This document shows, one piece after another, positions 21,540-32,010 of a DNA stretch of 64,000 nt (position 1 is the stretch's first letter; every line of letters starts with the position of its first letter). Source of the DNA: Nemertoderma westbladi. Taxonomy: Eukaryota > Xenacoelomorpha > Nemertodermatida > Nemertodermatidae. Under the pieces are notes generated by a model. It worked only from the letters and a program-made list of their open reading frames with translations. It was not told the origin of the DNA and made no database searches. Where the stretch lies: assembly GCA_032718475.1 (NCBI GenBank), contig JAUCBJ010008392.1, positions 1 through 64,000 on the forward strand, in the 5' to 3' direction. The translations under genes were made by a program, and so were the position numbers.

Positions 21540-24500
21540 GAAGGCTATAATCCAAACAACAAATGCCAATTGCATACGAACGCACTTCATCAGACCATGA
21601 ACTGCAGATATTGGCAAGCGTTGCCCAAACAAGATCAGGTAGAATATGCAAGGAAGAGTGGAATCTGTCATCGATGTGTGGCGGGCGGACACAGAGCTGA
21701 TCAATGCAAAGAAACACCAATTAAGTTCGGTCAAGGCAAAGGGCAGACAATGGCGACAAGCACCGTAGGGGCGAAGAAGAGAGGAACGGTACTACTCGGG
21801 GTGGTACCAGTGAGGGTGATCGGAGAAGGCGGTTGATCAGTAACCACGCTGATGCTGGTCGACAGTGGAGCAGCCTTCACATTGGTGGAGAATTGGGTGG
21901 CCGAAGAGATAGGACTAAAGACGAGGCCAAGTAGGATGGCGGTAACAACCATCTCCAGCAAAGATGAGGTCCTGGAGATGAGGACGGGACGGTGCGGGAT
22001 AGCAGCGATAGCACCGGGATGCGATTATGGGGCGACCATCGACCCCATCCAGGTGATAGAATCGATCAATATCAACGCCAGGCGACCAACCAACATCGAG
22101 GTCGAACAATACAGATTCCTGGACAGCATCGATTTCTCGATACCAGAGGTGGACGTTAGGAAGGTATCCATTATAGTGGGAATGGACTGCCCGACGGCCC
22201 ACGAGAGAATGCAGACGGTCTTCGGCGAAGACAGACAGCGTGACCCGATGGCAATTTTAACACCATTCGGGTGGACGCTAAGCGGCCCAATTAGAACCAA
22301 GATTCCGTTTAGGATGTCGGAGACATCAGGGTGCATGTTCGCGGGAACTATGAGGGAGATGGAAGATGAAGGAGCGGAGGAGCAGCTCAGGAGACTACTC
22401 AGGCAGGACTTTGAGGGACTAAAAGAGACCGGGGTCGGAACCTCGGTAGAAGATAAACAAGCGATGCAAAGTGTGAAGGAGTCGATGAGATGCGACGAGG
22501 GGCGGTACACCATAGGGATGGTGTGGAAACAACCAAAATTACCGCTTCCGGATAACAAGGGAATGGTACTCACGAGGCTTCGTAAACTGAAGCAAACGCT
22601 GAAGCGGAGCCCCGAGAAGGATGAGTACATTCACAAGACGATAAGGAAGTATGTCGAGAAAGGATGGGCCGTGGATTTACCGGTCGACGAACCAAACACA
22701 GACAGGACCTACTACCTGCCACTTCACGTGGCTCTAGATCCAAAGAAAGGTAAATTGCGGATGGTAGTTGACGCATCGGCTAAAACCAACGGCAAGTGCC
22801 TAAACGACTATCTGCTGGAGGGACCAACTATCTATAACTCGGGAATCGAGGTCCTACTGAGATTTAGAAATGGGAGACACGCCTTCACCTGCGATATTGA
22901 AGGCATGTTCAACCAAGTCCGTGTGACGGAGGAGGATAGTGACAGCCAGCGCTTCCTATGCTACAACGGCGACGAGGAACCGTCGACAATACCGATGTAC
23001 AAGATGGCGTCCTCATTTACGACGACTGTGGCTGTAAGGGATACAGTAGAGGGGAAAGAGGAGAAGTATAGCGCCAAAGCGGTCGATATGATTCGACGCG
23101 GCTTCTATGTAGACGACGGAATGGAGTCTGGAAACACGGTTAAAGAACTACTGGATACAGGGCGCGAGGTTCGCGACATCCTGAAGGGATCCGGGTTTAA
23201 CCTGACCAAGTTCCAATCCAGCTCAGAGGAGTTTATGAAAGCCATAGAGGACAGACGGCCAGAGTCGACCATGGATAACCCCACAACAGCCAAGGGACAG
23301 GACATGGCAAACAAGAGAGTAGAGTCTCAGCAGAAGGCACTGGGGATCGTGTGGAACCGGGAGACAGACGAGTTCAAGTATCAACTGAGCCAGGAGGGCG
23401 CGGACATCCACACAAAGAGGGGCTATGTATCGTACATAGCAAGGATATACGATCCCCTAGGCCTAGCATCCCCACTGTTAGTCACGGGGAAACAGATACT
23501 TAAGAAAGTATATAAGCTAAAGGACGAATGGGATACAGAGGTCCCGGAAGAAATCAGCAAGCAGTGGAGTAAGTGGACGGAGAGTTTAGAACAGATGGGG
23601 ACGTACAGCATGCCACGCGTGTACTTCCCGGATGGGGACATGACGAATCTGGATCTACACATGTTCTCCGATGCGTCATTGGAAGCATACGGAGCGGCAC
23701 TCTACCTAGTACAATGAGAGGGGGCTCATAAGCCCAGACTTGCATTTAGCAAAGCAAAGTCGACGCCGCCAGATTCAGCATCGGTCCCGAAACTCGAGTT
23801 GACAGCTGCAAGATTAGGAGTAAGGGCCACAGCCTACTTGATGGACACTATTCCCAACATAGTGGAAACACACTACTGGACGGACTCCATGGTAGTGCTC
23901 GGTTGGCTACACAATGAGAAGACAAGATACCCTATATTCGTCGCAAATAGGGTGGACGAAATAAGGGCGACGACAGAGTTGGAAAGGTGGCACTACTGCC
24001 CAACGGACGAGAACCCAGCAGACTTGTTATCGAGGGGCGTGGCACGCCACACTTTCTTAAAGAAGGAAGTATTGTGGCAGCACGGGCCACAGTTCCTGAA
24101 CGATAGGACGGCCTGGCCACCAATGAAGAAGGTGGACCCGGGCTCAGAGGAAGTAGCACCAGAGGAAGAGGGAGAAGACTCAGAAGGTGAAGAGATATAT
24201 AGTCAGATGGCGAGGGAGATCAGGGAGGTGCAACCAAAATTAGAAGAACCATGCGACAACCCGACGGATAAGCTCCTCAGCTACAGCTCAAGCTGGTACA
24301 AGACCAAGAAGTTGGTAGCGTACTGGAGAGCCTTCGGGGATTTCCTCAAGGGAGTTGGCAAGGACGCCAAGAGGAAACCAAACATCGATCTGGAGGGAGC
24401 GGCCAAGGCCGTGATACGGTATGAACAGAGAAAGAACTACGGCGACGAAGTGGAGCGCGTCAGCAAACAACAACATCTTTGTCGGGACAGCGAGCTCATC

Positions 24501-25751
24501 ACGCTGTCGCCACAACTCAATGATGATGGGATCCTAGTAATGAACTCCAGAGTGCTGAATAACAACAGCCTCATCATCCCACCGAAACCCATTATCATCC
24601 CAAATAGATCGCCGATAGTCCACCAGATCATTTGGGACTCCCACAAGTCGATATTGCACGGGGGCACCAACCAGACCCTCACGGAGATACGGAGGACCTT
24701 CTGGATCACGCAGCTAAGAAAGAAGGTGAAGGCGGTAGTGGGGCAGTGCCAGACCTGCCGACGGACGAGAAAGGAGCGGGCCGTACAGGAGATGGCGCCA
24801 TTACCGGCCAGTAGGGTGAGACAGCATGACCCGCCATTCACGCACTGCGGCGTAGATATGTTCGGGCCGATAAAGATCAAGGTGATGCGACACACGGAGA
24901 AACGCTACGGCATCATCTTCGTATGTAACAACACGAGGGCGGTAGGAATAGAACTCGCCCAAGACGCAACCGCATCGGCATTCATCAATGCCCTAGAGAG
25001 ATTCAGAGACCGCAAAGGTGGGACGATCGCAGTGATTTACTCCGATAATGGAACCAACTTTGTGGGGGCGGAGAACGAGCTGGCGGAGGCCTTGGACATC
25101 CTGGAAGGAGAGGAAGTCAGGGCAGCCATGAGGAGACGACAGGTGAAGTGGGAGAGGAGGACGCCGTATGCTCCGCATACTTTAGGATGCGTCGAGAGAC
25201 TCATGGGTAGTTCCAAGCGTCTGATGACGAAGTCGATGAACACCCACATGGTGACAGAGGACATACTAAGGACGGTGCTAGCTAAGTGCGAGGGTATCAT
25301 CAATAGCAGACCGTTATATCCAGAAAATGACGATCCAGAATCACTAGATGTGTTGACACCCAGTCATTTTCTGATGGAAAGGCCGGCGACCATCGACATG
25401 CGGGGTGTAGACCCAGATGACATACACTCCTGACAGAGTTCGAAAGTCGCTAAGGCGATAAGCGCAGAGTACTGGAGGAGGTGGGTCGAGGAATACCTAC
25501 CCACACTACATAGGAGGAGCAAGTGGAGAAATACCACTAGAGAGTTAAAGAAGGGTGATTTGGTGATCGTCACGGACGACACAATCATCAACAATCAATG
25601 GAGGCTAGCAAGAGTAGTAGACACTTACTCCGAAGAGGACGGAAGAGTCCGATCGGTGGAAGTGCGGATAGGGGGTAAGATAGGAGCGAAAGACAGGAAG
25701 ACCTACAGGAGGGCTGTAGGTAAATGTTGCCTGCTAGAAGGGGCACCATAG
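21540..25751 (+). pseudogene. BEL/Pao element 3: pol (protease, RT, RNase H, integrase) with three in-frame TGA codons
   Basis: One reading frame spans the segment, interrupted only by TGA at 21834, 23715 and 25431. Domains in order: a CCHC knuckle (CHRCVAGGHRADQC), an aspartic protease (VDSGAAFTLVE, about 21858), an RT with CDIEGMFNQV (about 22890) and YVDD (about 23106), an RNase H (FSDAS, then TENPADL-like DENPADLLSRG), and an integrase with an HHCC zinc finger (CQTCRRT), GVDMFGP, YSDNGTNFVGA and CVERLM (the D,D,E residues). The C-terminus has EYLPTL, KWR and a chromatin/DNA-binding-like tail. The FGAxSSP block normally found between RT motifs A and C is replaced by ASSFTTTVA, so a small deletion or degeneration is likely. 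All pol enzymes are present but the gene is not intact as written. Confidence 0.88.
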
Positions 25752-26870
25752 AGTTTAGTCGTCCAAGTGTTGGACATAGGTGGGTGGGATTGAGGGCGAG
25801 ACGCCCTTCCCACACAAAATATAAAAAAATGATAATAAAAATAATAAAATAATAGAAAGAGAGTAAGAGAGTAAGAGAAAGGAAAGTAATAGTACATAGT
25901 AAGTATGTAGTAAGTAAGTAGGCAGATAGAAGTTAGTTAGAGAGTTAGTAAGAGTAGTAAGAGGGTACGTAGTACCGTTAGTAAGAGTTAGAGGAGTTAG
26001 TAGTAAGAGGGTATGTAGTACTGCTAGAGGAGTTAGTTAGTAGTAAGAGAGAGGGTAGGTAGTACCATTAGGAGAGTTAGTAGTAAGAGGGTACGTAGTA
26101 CCGTTAGTGGAGTTAGTAAGAGGGTACGTAGTACCATTAGGAGAGTTAGTAGTAAGAGGGTACGTAGTACCATTAGTAGAGGGGTTAGTAGTAAGAGGGT
26201 ACGTAGTACCATTAGAGGAGTTAGTTAGTAGTAAGAGGGTATGTGTAGTACCATTAGTAAGAGTTAGTAAGAGTTAGTAGGAGTGTTAGTAAGAGTTAGT
26301 AAGAGTTAGTAGGAGTTAGTTGGAGTGTTGGTAAGAGTTAGTAGAGTTAGAGAGCTAGTAGGGTTAGTAGTGAGAAGTGAGAGGGGGGCATGTGGGTACA
26401 GCAGCACAGATCGTGTAGGCCGCTCGAGACATACTACTGTACTGCACAGCCCGCAGAGTAGGTCAGAATGTTTGATACAGGGCCAGGAGGTTACCTGGTG
26501 CAGACTAGCACAGTAAGGAGTAGCTAGACATCCTGTATACAAACCATAGGGGTTATTAAAATAAATAATCCAATATAGGTATTGATAGCACAGTTGTAGA
26601 ATTAAAATTAATGTAAAAAATCAAAATTCAACAAATTATAGCAACAGTAGATAAAATATTCTAGAAGATAATAAAAGTAACTGACAAATTTAGGGAATTT
26701 AGGAAATTTAGTACTTTAAGGGGTAAAAATAGACAAATTCAGCAGTAAATCTAGCGTTCTGAGAGAGATAGGCCATTATCGGACCATACAGACCATCCTA
26801 ACTACATCACTCACTTATATTGAGCCTTGGCAAGGCACCACCTTATAGGTGAGCGATTGGGGCATTCGAA
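25752..26870. other. Spacer between element 3 pol and the zinc-knuckle ORF
   Basis: About 1.1 kb with no supported coding. It starts with a stem-loop (AGGGCG-AGA-CGCCCT) soon after the pol stop, continues into a purine-rich imperfect repeat, and ends with GCCTTGGCAAGGC about 45 bp before the next ORF. I could not find an LTR copy matched to sequence on the other side of the ORF. It could be an intergenic spacer of one element or a degraded LTR. Confidence 0.4.
25905..26345. repeat. Imperfect GTTAGTAAGAGGGTACGTAG-type tandem repeat
   Basis: Variants of GTTAGTAGTAAGAGGGTACG plus TAGTACC recur at roughly 50-70 bp spacing from 25905 to 26345. Most contain GGTACGTAGTACC, a 5-bp stem with a GTA loop. 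No stable period is visible, consistent with slippage-driven growth. Confidence 0.7.
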
Positions 26871-29431
26871 ATGGCGGAGAAACTTGTTAGAAAGAGAAAG
26901 GCGGAAATGGGCGGAAAGGAGATACTAGTAGATTTCACCGAGAGGCATCCGGAGGAGAAGACGAGGGGATACTACGAGCGGTTAGAGAAGGGTCACAAGG
27001 TGCGAGCGCTGCAGGACCATTTCAGGGAGGTGCACGAGAGGCGACTGGTCAGGACCTATGGGACACGTCGCTGGACAACGCGGTCCTCGAGCATTTCCAC
27101 TACGTGGTGAAGGGAGACGAGGCGAAGTTTGGGATACCAGAGTATCCGAGGGAACCACCGAGAAAGGATTGGAAGAGCTTCGTAGAGTCCGTCAGCAGGG
27201 GAGGATACATGGTCCTAGACGACGAAGGGACCGTGGAAGACGAGGAGGGTTCGAGGAGAGGGTCGGCGGGGTCGGCCAGAACCATACTTCTGCATTTGGC
27301 TGCGCCAAATGGGGACATATTCCTGTTCGATCTGGGAACGTATGGGAAGAAGAGCGTGCCAAAGTTGAACCGGTTGCCAAGGGCGGTGCAGAACGTAGTA
27401 AGGGAGAAGTCGACGATAAAGGTGGGATCGCAATCCGCGACGATGCGGAGATGATCATCGGTCCGGAGACCCCCCAACCTCATGGACATGCAAACGGTCC
27501 ACATGGCTCTGACAGGGCCAGCCGGGTTGGGATTAGTAGAAAACACAGGACATTGTGGAGCGGTGGCGATGGGCCAGCTAATGGGGCTCGTATGCCACAA
27601 GCCAATGGACTGGGGCAAATTCAGGGAGGAGTACGGAGCGGAGTTGGCGAACTCGCTGAAGTGGGGAGCGAGGCCGGGGAAACAAGAGGTGTATCAATTC
27701 CGGAGATGAGCGATAAAGATATATCAGAAGCGATATATCCTGCAGGAGGATTGGATAATGATAGATTTACTAAACCTATTCATGGCCATGGTTGTCGAAA
27801 GAGAGCCAACGGCGTTTCTGCTATCGGGATCACCCCTGAACTACAGAAGATCCTTCAAAGTGGTTTTCGAGGGTCTGGTAGACCACCCAGGGCTGAAGGG
27901 CGAGTCGGTATACTACAACTGCCGATATTTAGTAGACAGGGAGGTGGATACACCGTATCAGAGGTGGGAGAAGCTAGAGGCGGATAGACAAGAGGAGAAG
28001 CGATTGGAAAAAATCGCTAGACGAGAGAGGAGGGAGGCAGACGAAAGAGAGGCGGAAGCTAGAGGCGAGGGCTACGGGTTCGAGGCCCAGGCCTTGGACG
28101 ATTTACAATGGACATCAGCGAGCTCGGGCGAGTCTCTGGGGCGAGAGTTGGGGTGGATGGAAGGATCGCCGAGAAAGTCGACATCGGGATTGCAGGCAAC
28201 GCCCATGCCAGCGGGCGCCGAGGGCGATTTCGCAAAGAGAAGGTCAGGGGAACTGGAAGGATGGAAAGTCACAGGCGAGAGCCAAAGTGGGAAGGGACAC
28301 AGTGGGTCTACCTTGATACCGGGTTTGGAGCCCCTCCCAGCGGAGGACGAGGATGACAACGAGTTTGGAGAGCTGCCGCCCATCGGGAGAATCAGCCACT
28401 CAGACACGGACTGGGTTGGCGGGAGAGTGGTGACGGCCAGTGGGGTGAGGGCCTTCTGGGATAGACCCGGCAAGCGGGCCTGGGTGCATGAGGAGCTGGT
28501 GATGGATTTCGCGGGGAGCACCATCAGGTTGGTCGAGCAACCGGGAACGGCACCACGGGTAGTATTCGGAGAGACGATGCCCAGGCGAGACGAGGACATA
28601 GACATGGACAGAGACGTTAACGTCCAGAAGTTTGCTTACCAGCAACTCCATAGACCAAGGAGATCGCTTGGGGCAAAGGATGACTTGGGGCGGGACGCGT
28701 TGGTACTCGGCTGCGATTACTGCGGGAGGCTTACTCACCAGGAAAGGAGCTGCTTGTATCGATTCCAGAAGGGGACGAGCTGCCTCTACTGCCACGAGTC
28801 AAGTCATAGGATGGGGGCGTGTCCACGGTTGCACAACCGGTGCTCTAAGTGCAACTTCTGGGGGCACTACGGACGCCAGTGCGACTGGATGGACGACGAG
28901 GAGAAGTTTAAGATCTTCGAGGAGTGGGCCGATGTCGGCGTCATGACGCGGCAGCAGATGAAGGCCCAGGAATTCCGGTGGGGCTTCTTTAATATTAACC
29001 AGGAGGCCCACCTGGAAATCATCAAATGGAGGCTTCCGTTTACTTATCAAGAAGTATCAATGGCGGCATCATATGCGGGAGTGATGAATACACAGAGGTA
29101 TTTAGACAGATGGGCGCCAGAGAACCGGGGAGAGTTCAGAGATTTCCTGGCGGAGCATGTGCCGCGGGCCATGAAGGTGATCCTATGGGACGCCACTAGG
29201 GTGAAGCAGCAGGGGCATTCGGAGGGGCCACCTGCGAAGCGATATCGGGAGCTAATAACACCAGCTCCCAAGGAATCGACGACGGGAATCAGTAGGGAAG
29301 TAACGGCAAGGATGAGGAACCTTAAGGAGGACAAGAACAAGGAAGCGGCGACAACCAGGAAGCAACCGGGACAGGATGACGACAGAGGGAAGGAATTGAG
29401 ATGGTTCCCAAAGACAGGAAGAGCGAACTAG
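26871..29431 (+). pseudogene. Exonuclease-like ORF with three CCHC zinc knuckles, downstream of element 3 pol
   Basis: About 850 codons, broken by one frameshift near 27045-27055 and in-frame TGA codons at 27452 and 27707. From the ATG at 26871: a basic N-terminus (60-80 residues), then a segment resembling a DEDD 3'-5' exonuclease of the RNase D/WRN/EXD1 type. It has LDDEG at about 27215, ILLHLAAPNGDIFLFDLG at 27284-27337, IKVG at about 27416, MDMQTVHMAL at about 27482, and W..RP with VYQF near 27660-27700. The exo II aspartates expected after KVG are not seen, so activity is doubtful. Next come an E/R-rich helix (about 27965-28070), an acidic linker, and knuckles CDYCGRLTHQERSC, CLYCHESSHRMGAC and CSKCNFWGHYGRQC (28712-28882). 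Base composition matches element 3, which suggests an accessory gene of that element. Alternatively it is the gag of another element. The knuckles are certain; the exonuclease reading is tentative. Confidence 0.55.
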
Positions 29432-29940
29432 GACTTGGAGGGGGAGATGTGGGGATGCCTGGAAGGCACCACATGCGAAGTAATAGAAACTCCTAAGTGC
29501 AAATTTAATAAAAGTGCAATTAGTATGTACGTATGTAATAATCAATAGAATATAATCATATAATCAATATCCAATATAATCAAAGTAAGTAGTATAGTCA
29601 TGCAACCTTTTTCCAACTAGCTACTGCGACTGGGCACCAATTGACTGTGACAGGACGAGACACTAGACGACTCACACTTCTTGAGTGTGACGGCGCGAAA
29701 GGGGAGGGTGAGGTTCGTCAGGAGTAAGTGGAGCGGAACGAGTAAGGGTTGAGTATAGAACGCAGGGGAGATAGTGAGAGGTGGTGTTGAGGCATGTGAA
29801 GAGAGTACGGGTGCGATTCAAATGTGGGGGGGGGGGGGGGAGGAGTAAGATGCAGAGTGGGGGACAAAGAGGTCCGAAAGTGGAGTGTAGTTAGAGTGAA
29901 AGTAGAGAGAAGTTAGAGTCAGTTAGAGTGGAGTGGAGAT
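29432..29940. other. Noncoding 3' flank of the zinc-knuckle ORF
   Basis: No coding is supported. The segment becomes purine-rich (GTTAGAGTGAAAGTAGAGAG-like) and contains a G15 run at 29826-29840. The GTTAGAG-rich style resembles the 25.9-26.3 kb spacer on the other side of the ORF. Confidence 0.4.
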
Positions 29941-30772
29941 TTAAAATTGTGAGAGAGAAGTCCACAATTGTCTCGAACCGAGACGCCAGATGTCTTGGTG
30001 CAACATAGGTTGGAGTTGCACCAAGTGGGGGTAGTAATATCATACCCAGAAGGAGCGGCCTGGAAAGCCGATTCCAAGTAAAATAACTCCACCCCACACC
30101 CGATAGTAGATCGGGTTCCAGCGGAATTGAAGCGCACTCAAAGGTGATGCTATCTTCTCACCGGGAAGATAGCATGGGGGGAGTGTGAGCGGATTCAATT
30201 CCGCCTCACAAACCCCATAAAGTTGGGAAGTGGCGCCTTTTTCAGCAATATTGGAGATACGAGATTGATAACAACCAATCTCGTATCACACCCAATAACG
30301 GGGATAACATACACCCCAAAAGCCACACAAAGGGAGGTTAGAGGTCAAACAACCTCGAGAGGGCAGATAACCAACAGCGGGGGGAAGCACTCCCACAGAG
30401 GTGAGAGGCGTGAAGTAGGTCATCAACCAATGGGAGCGGGGAAAAGTATCCACTGGACAAAGGCCAAAGTAATGTAGGAATGAATACATATATTATCCTA
30501 TTACTGGTCAGTTAATCAGTTTACTCAGTCATTCAGTTCAGTGCAGACCGGTGATGTTCTTCACCATCACCGTCAACACACATCACATATATTATCCTAT
30601 TACCGGTATACTGTTATCCCATCAATCTATCAACTGTGCTGTTATATTATCCTATTACCGTGTTTATTCAATCATTAATACGAACATCAAGACGATAACA
30701 ACAAACTTTATTTCACAACCAAATGGTGACGCGTAGTCTACAAACCCGGTCGGGATCCCACTGATCCCGTCA
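29941..30772. other. Stem-loop-dense segment (at least nine perfect hairpins of 6-12 bp)
   Basis: Perfect inverted repeats read directly: 29945-29951/29963-29969 (7 bp), 29970-29975/29979-29984 (6), 29994-30004/30015-30025 (11), 30098-30104/30110-30116 (7), 30121-30131/30194-30204 (11, enclosing the next), 30147-30157/30165-30175 (11), 30256-30267/30276-30287 (12), 30334-30339/30351-30356 (6), 30549-30556/30565-30572 (8) and 30751-30757/30763-30769 (7). Loops are mostly 3-11 bases. No protein frame is supported. The motif ATATTATCCTATTAC also occurs three times (about 30490, 30588 and 30644). Function unknown. Confidence 0.8.
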
Positions 30773-30796
30773 CAGTAGATATCCGGCAACTACAGT

Positions 30797-31563
30797 CACA
30801 GACACCGACTTTGCGGATGACATCGCCCTGCTCTCTAATACGCTAGCAGATGCACAGCTTCTACTAAATAAAGTGTAGAGGGCTGCTAAGGAGGTTAGAT
30901 TACATATAAATTCTACAAAGACCGAATTCATGACCTTTAATGTTAATGGAAACTTGACAACCATTGATAATAATCAACAAGGAAGGTCGATGACTTCCAG
31001 TACCTTGGATCATGGATAGAGAGTAGCAAAAAGGACATAGAAGTTAGGAAAGCAAAGGCTTGGGTAGCTCTATCAAAAATGGATACCATCTGGAAATCAG
31101 ATCTCTCCAGGCACCTGAAGACTAAGTTCTTTCGAGCCACAATGGAAAGTGTATTTTTATACGGGGGTGAGACCTGGACACTGACTAAATCACTTGAACA
31201 ACGAATTGATGGTTGCTACACAAGACTACTAAGGGCAGCCCTAAACATCAGCTGGAGACAACACATGACAAACGCCGAACTTTATGGTACAATACCACCT
31301 GTATCAACCACCCTCCGTGAACGCAGATTAAGATTCAGTGGGCACTGCTGGCGAAGTAAAGACGAGGTCATACCAGATCTACTTCTCTGGCAACCAACTC
31401 ATGGAAAGCGTAGTCGTGTACGACCGGCCATAACATATATAGTTCAACTTGAAAGGGATACTGAACTTGGGAGAAACGAAATTGCGACAACTATGGAGAA
31501 TCGGGAAGCCTGGAAGGATCTCATTTCCACTGTCCGAGTTCGCTCGACCTAGTAGTAGTAGTA
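30797..31563 (+). mobile_element. 5'-truncated RTE-like LINE fragment (RT end and C-terminal domain)
   Basis: The fragment begins inside the RT at the FADD motif (TDFADDIALLS, about 30797). It continues through a thumb-like segment with one in-frame stop and a frameshift near 30990. From 31079 an open frame of 157 residues has the C-terminal block seen in LINE A: FLYGGETWTLT, RLLRAALNI, RRLRFSGHCWR and LLLWQP. It ends in a (TAG)n tail at about 31549-31563, the same type of tail as LINE A. Protein identity with LINE A is only partial, so it is a related but distinct family. Truncated at the 5' end and not functional. Confidence 0.8.
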
Positions 31564-31745
31564 GAATTCATAGTTTGTAATAATCAGTGTTCATTATTCG
31601 TAGTTTGTAATGTAGGGCCTACGATTTTTATCACTAATTTTCTATGTTAATTGCATTTGCAATATAGTTCAAGTCTAATTCACTAGACCTTTATTTTGTA
31701 GAATATCGATATTCCAAAACACCCGATCTCTCTATCTACTGTATT

Positions 31746-31850
31746 ATCGGCATGCTAGATTGATACTGCAATAATAAAGCTAACAAATTTGAGCCGCCAC
31801 AACTCCCTATCACCCAACCTTGCGCCGCCACAACTCCCTATCACTCATGA
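31746..31850 (-). mobile_element. Tiny remnant of the LINE A 3' end, with an internal 31-bp duplication
   Basis: The order ATCGGCATGCT, ACTGCA and CCGCCACAACTCCCTATCAC matches the reverse complement of the LINE A 3' end (about 62900-62982) with deletions. The block GCCGCCACAACTCCCTATCA occurs twice, at 31793 and 31824. The copy is short and heavily decayed. Confidence 0.6.
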
Positions 31851-32010
31851 TTTTCGCGACTTTCCTTATTTAGCTCTTAACTGCAGCACTAAATATCGTA
31901 TTTTCAATTAACGTCAATTATCTCGATAATAGGCCCTACTATCAATTATCGATGTTATACATTTTAAAACATATGTTTAAGTTAATTTTACTTATTTTGA
32001 TTATCTTTGA

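Noticed and set aside
21834-27709. Selenocysteine or programmed UGA recoding
   Set aside because: Five TGA codons in frames that also have frameshifts fit CpG decay better; no SECIS-like element was identified next to them. Kept only as an alternative in the findings.
26871-29431. Retroviral-type envelope gene at the env position
   Set aside because: No signal peptide, transmembrane segment or furin-like site is visible; zinc knuckles and exonuclease-like motifs argue for a nucleic-acid-binding protein.
30700-30735. LTR end with primer-binding site (TTTCACAACCAAATGGTGAC)
   Set aside because: The TGGTGAC resembles a retroelement primer site, but no matching LTR copy or downstream gag was found.
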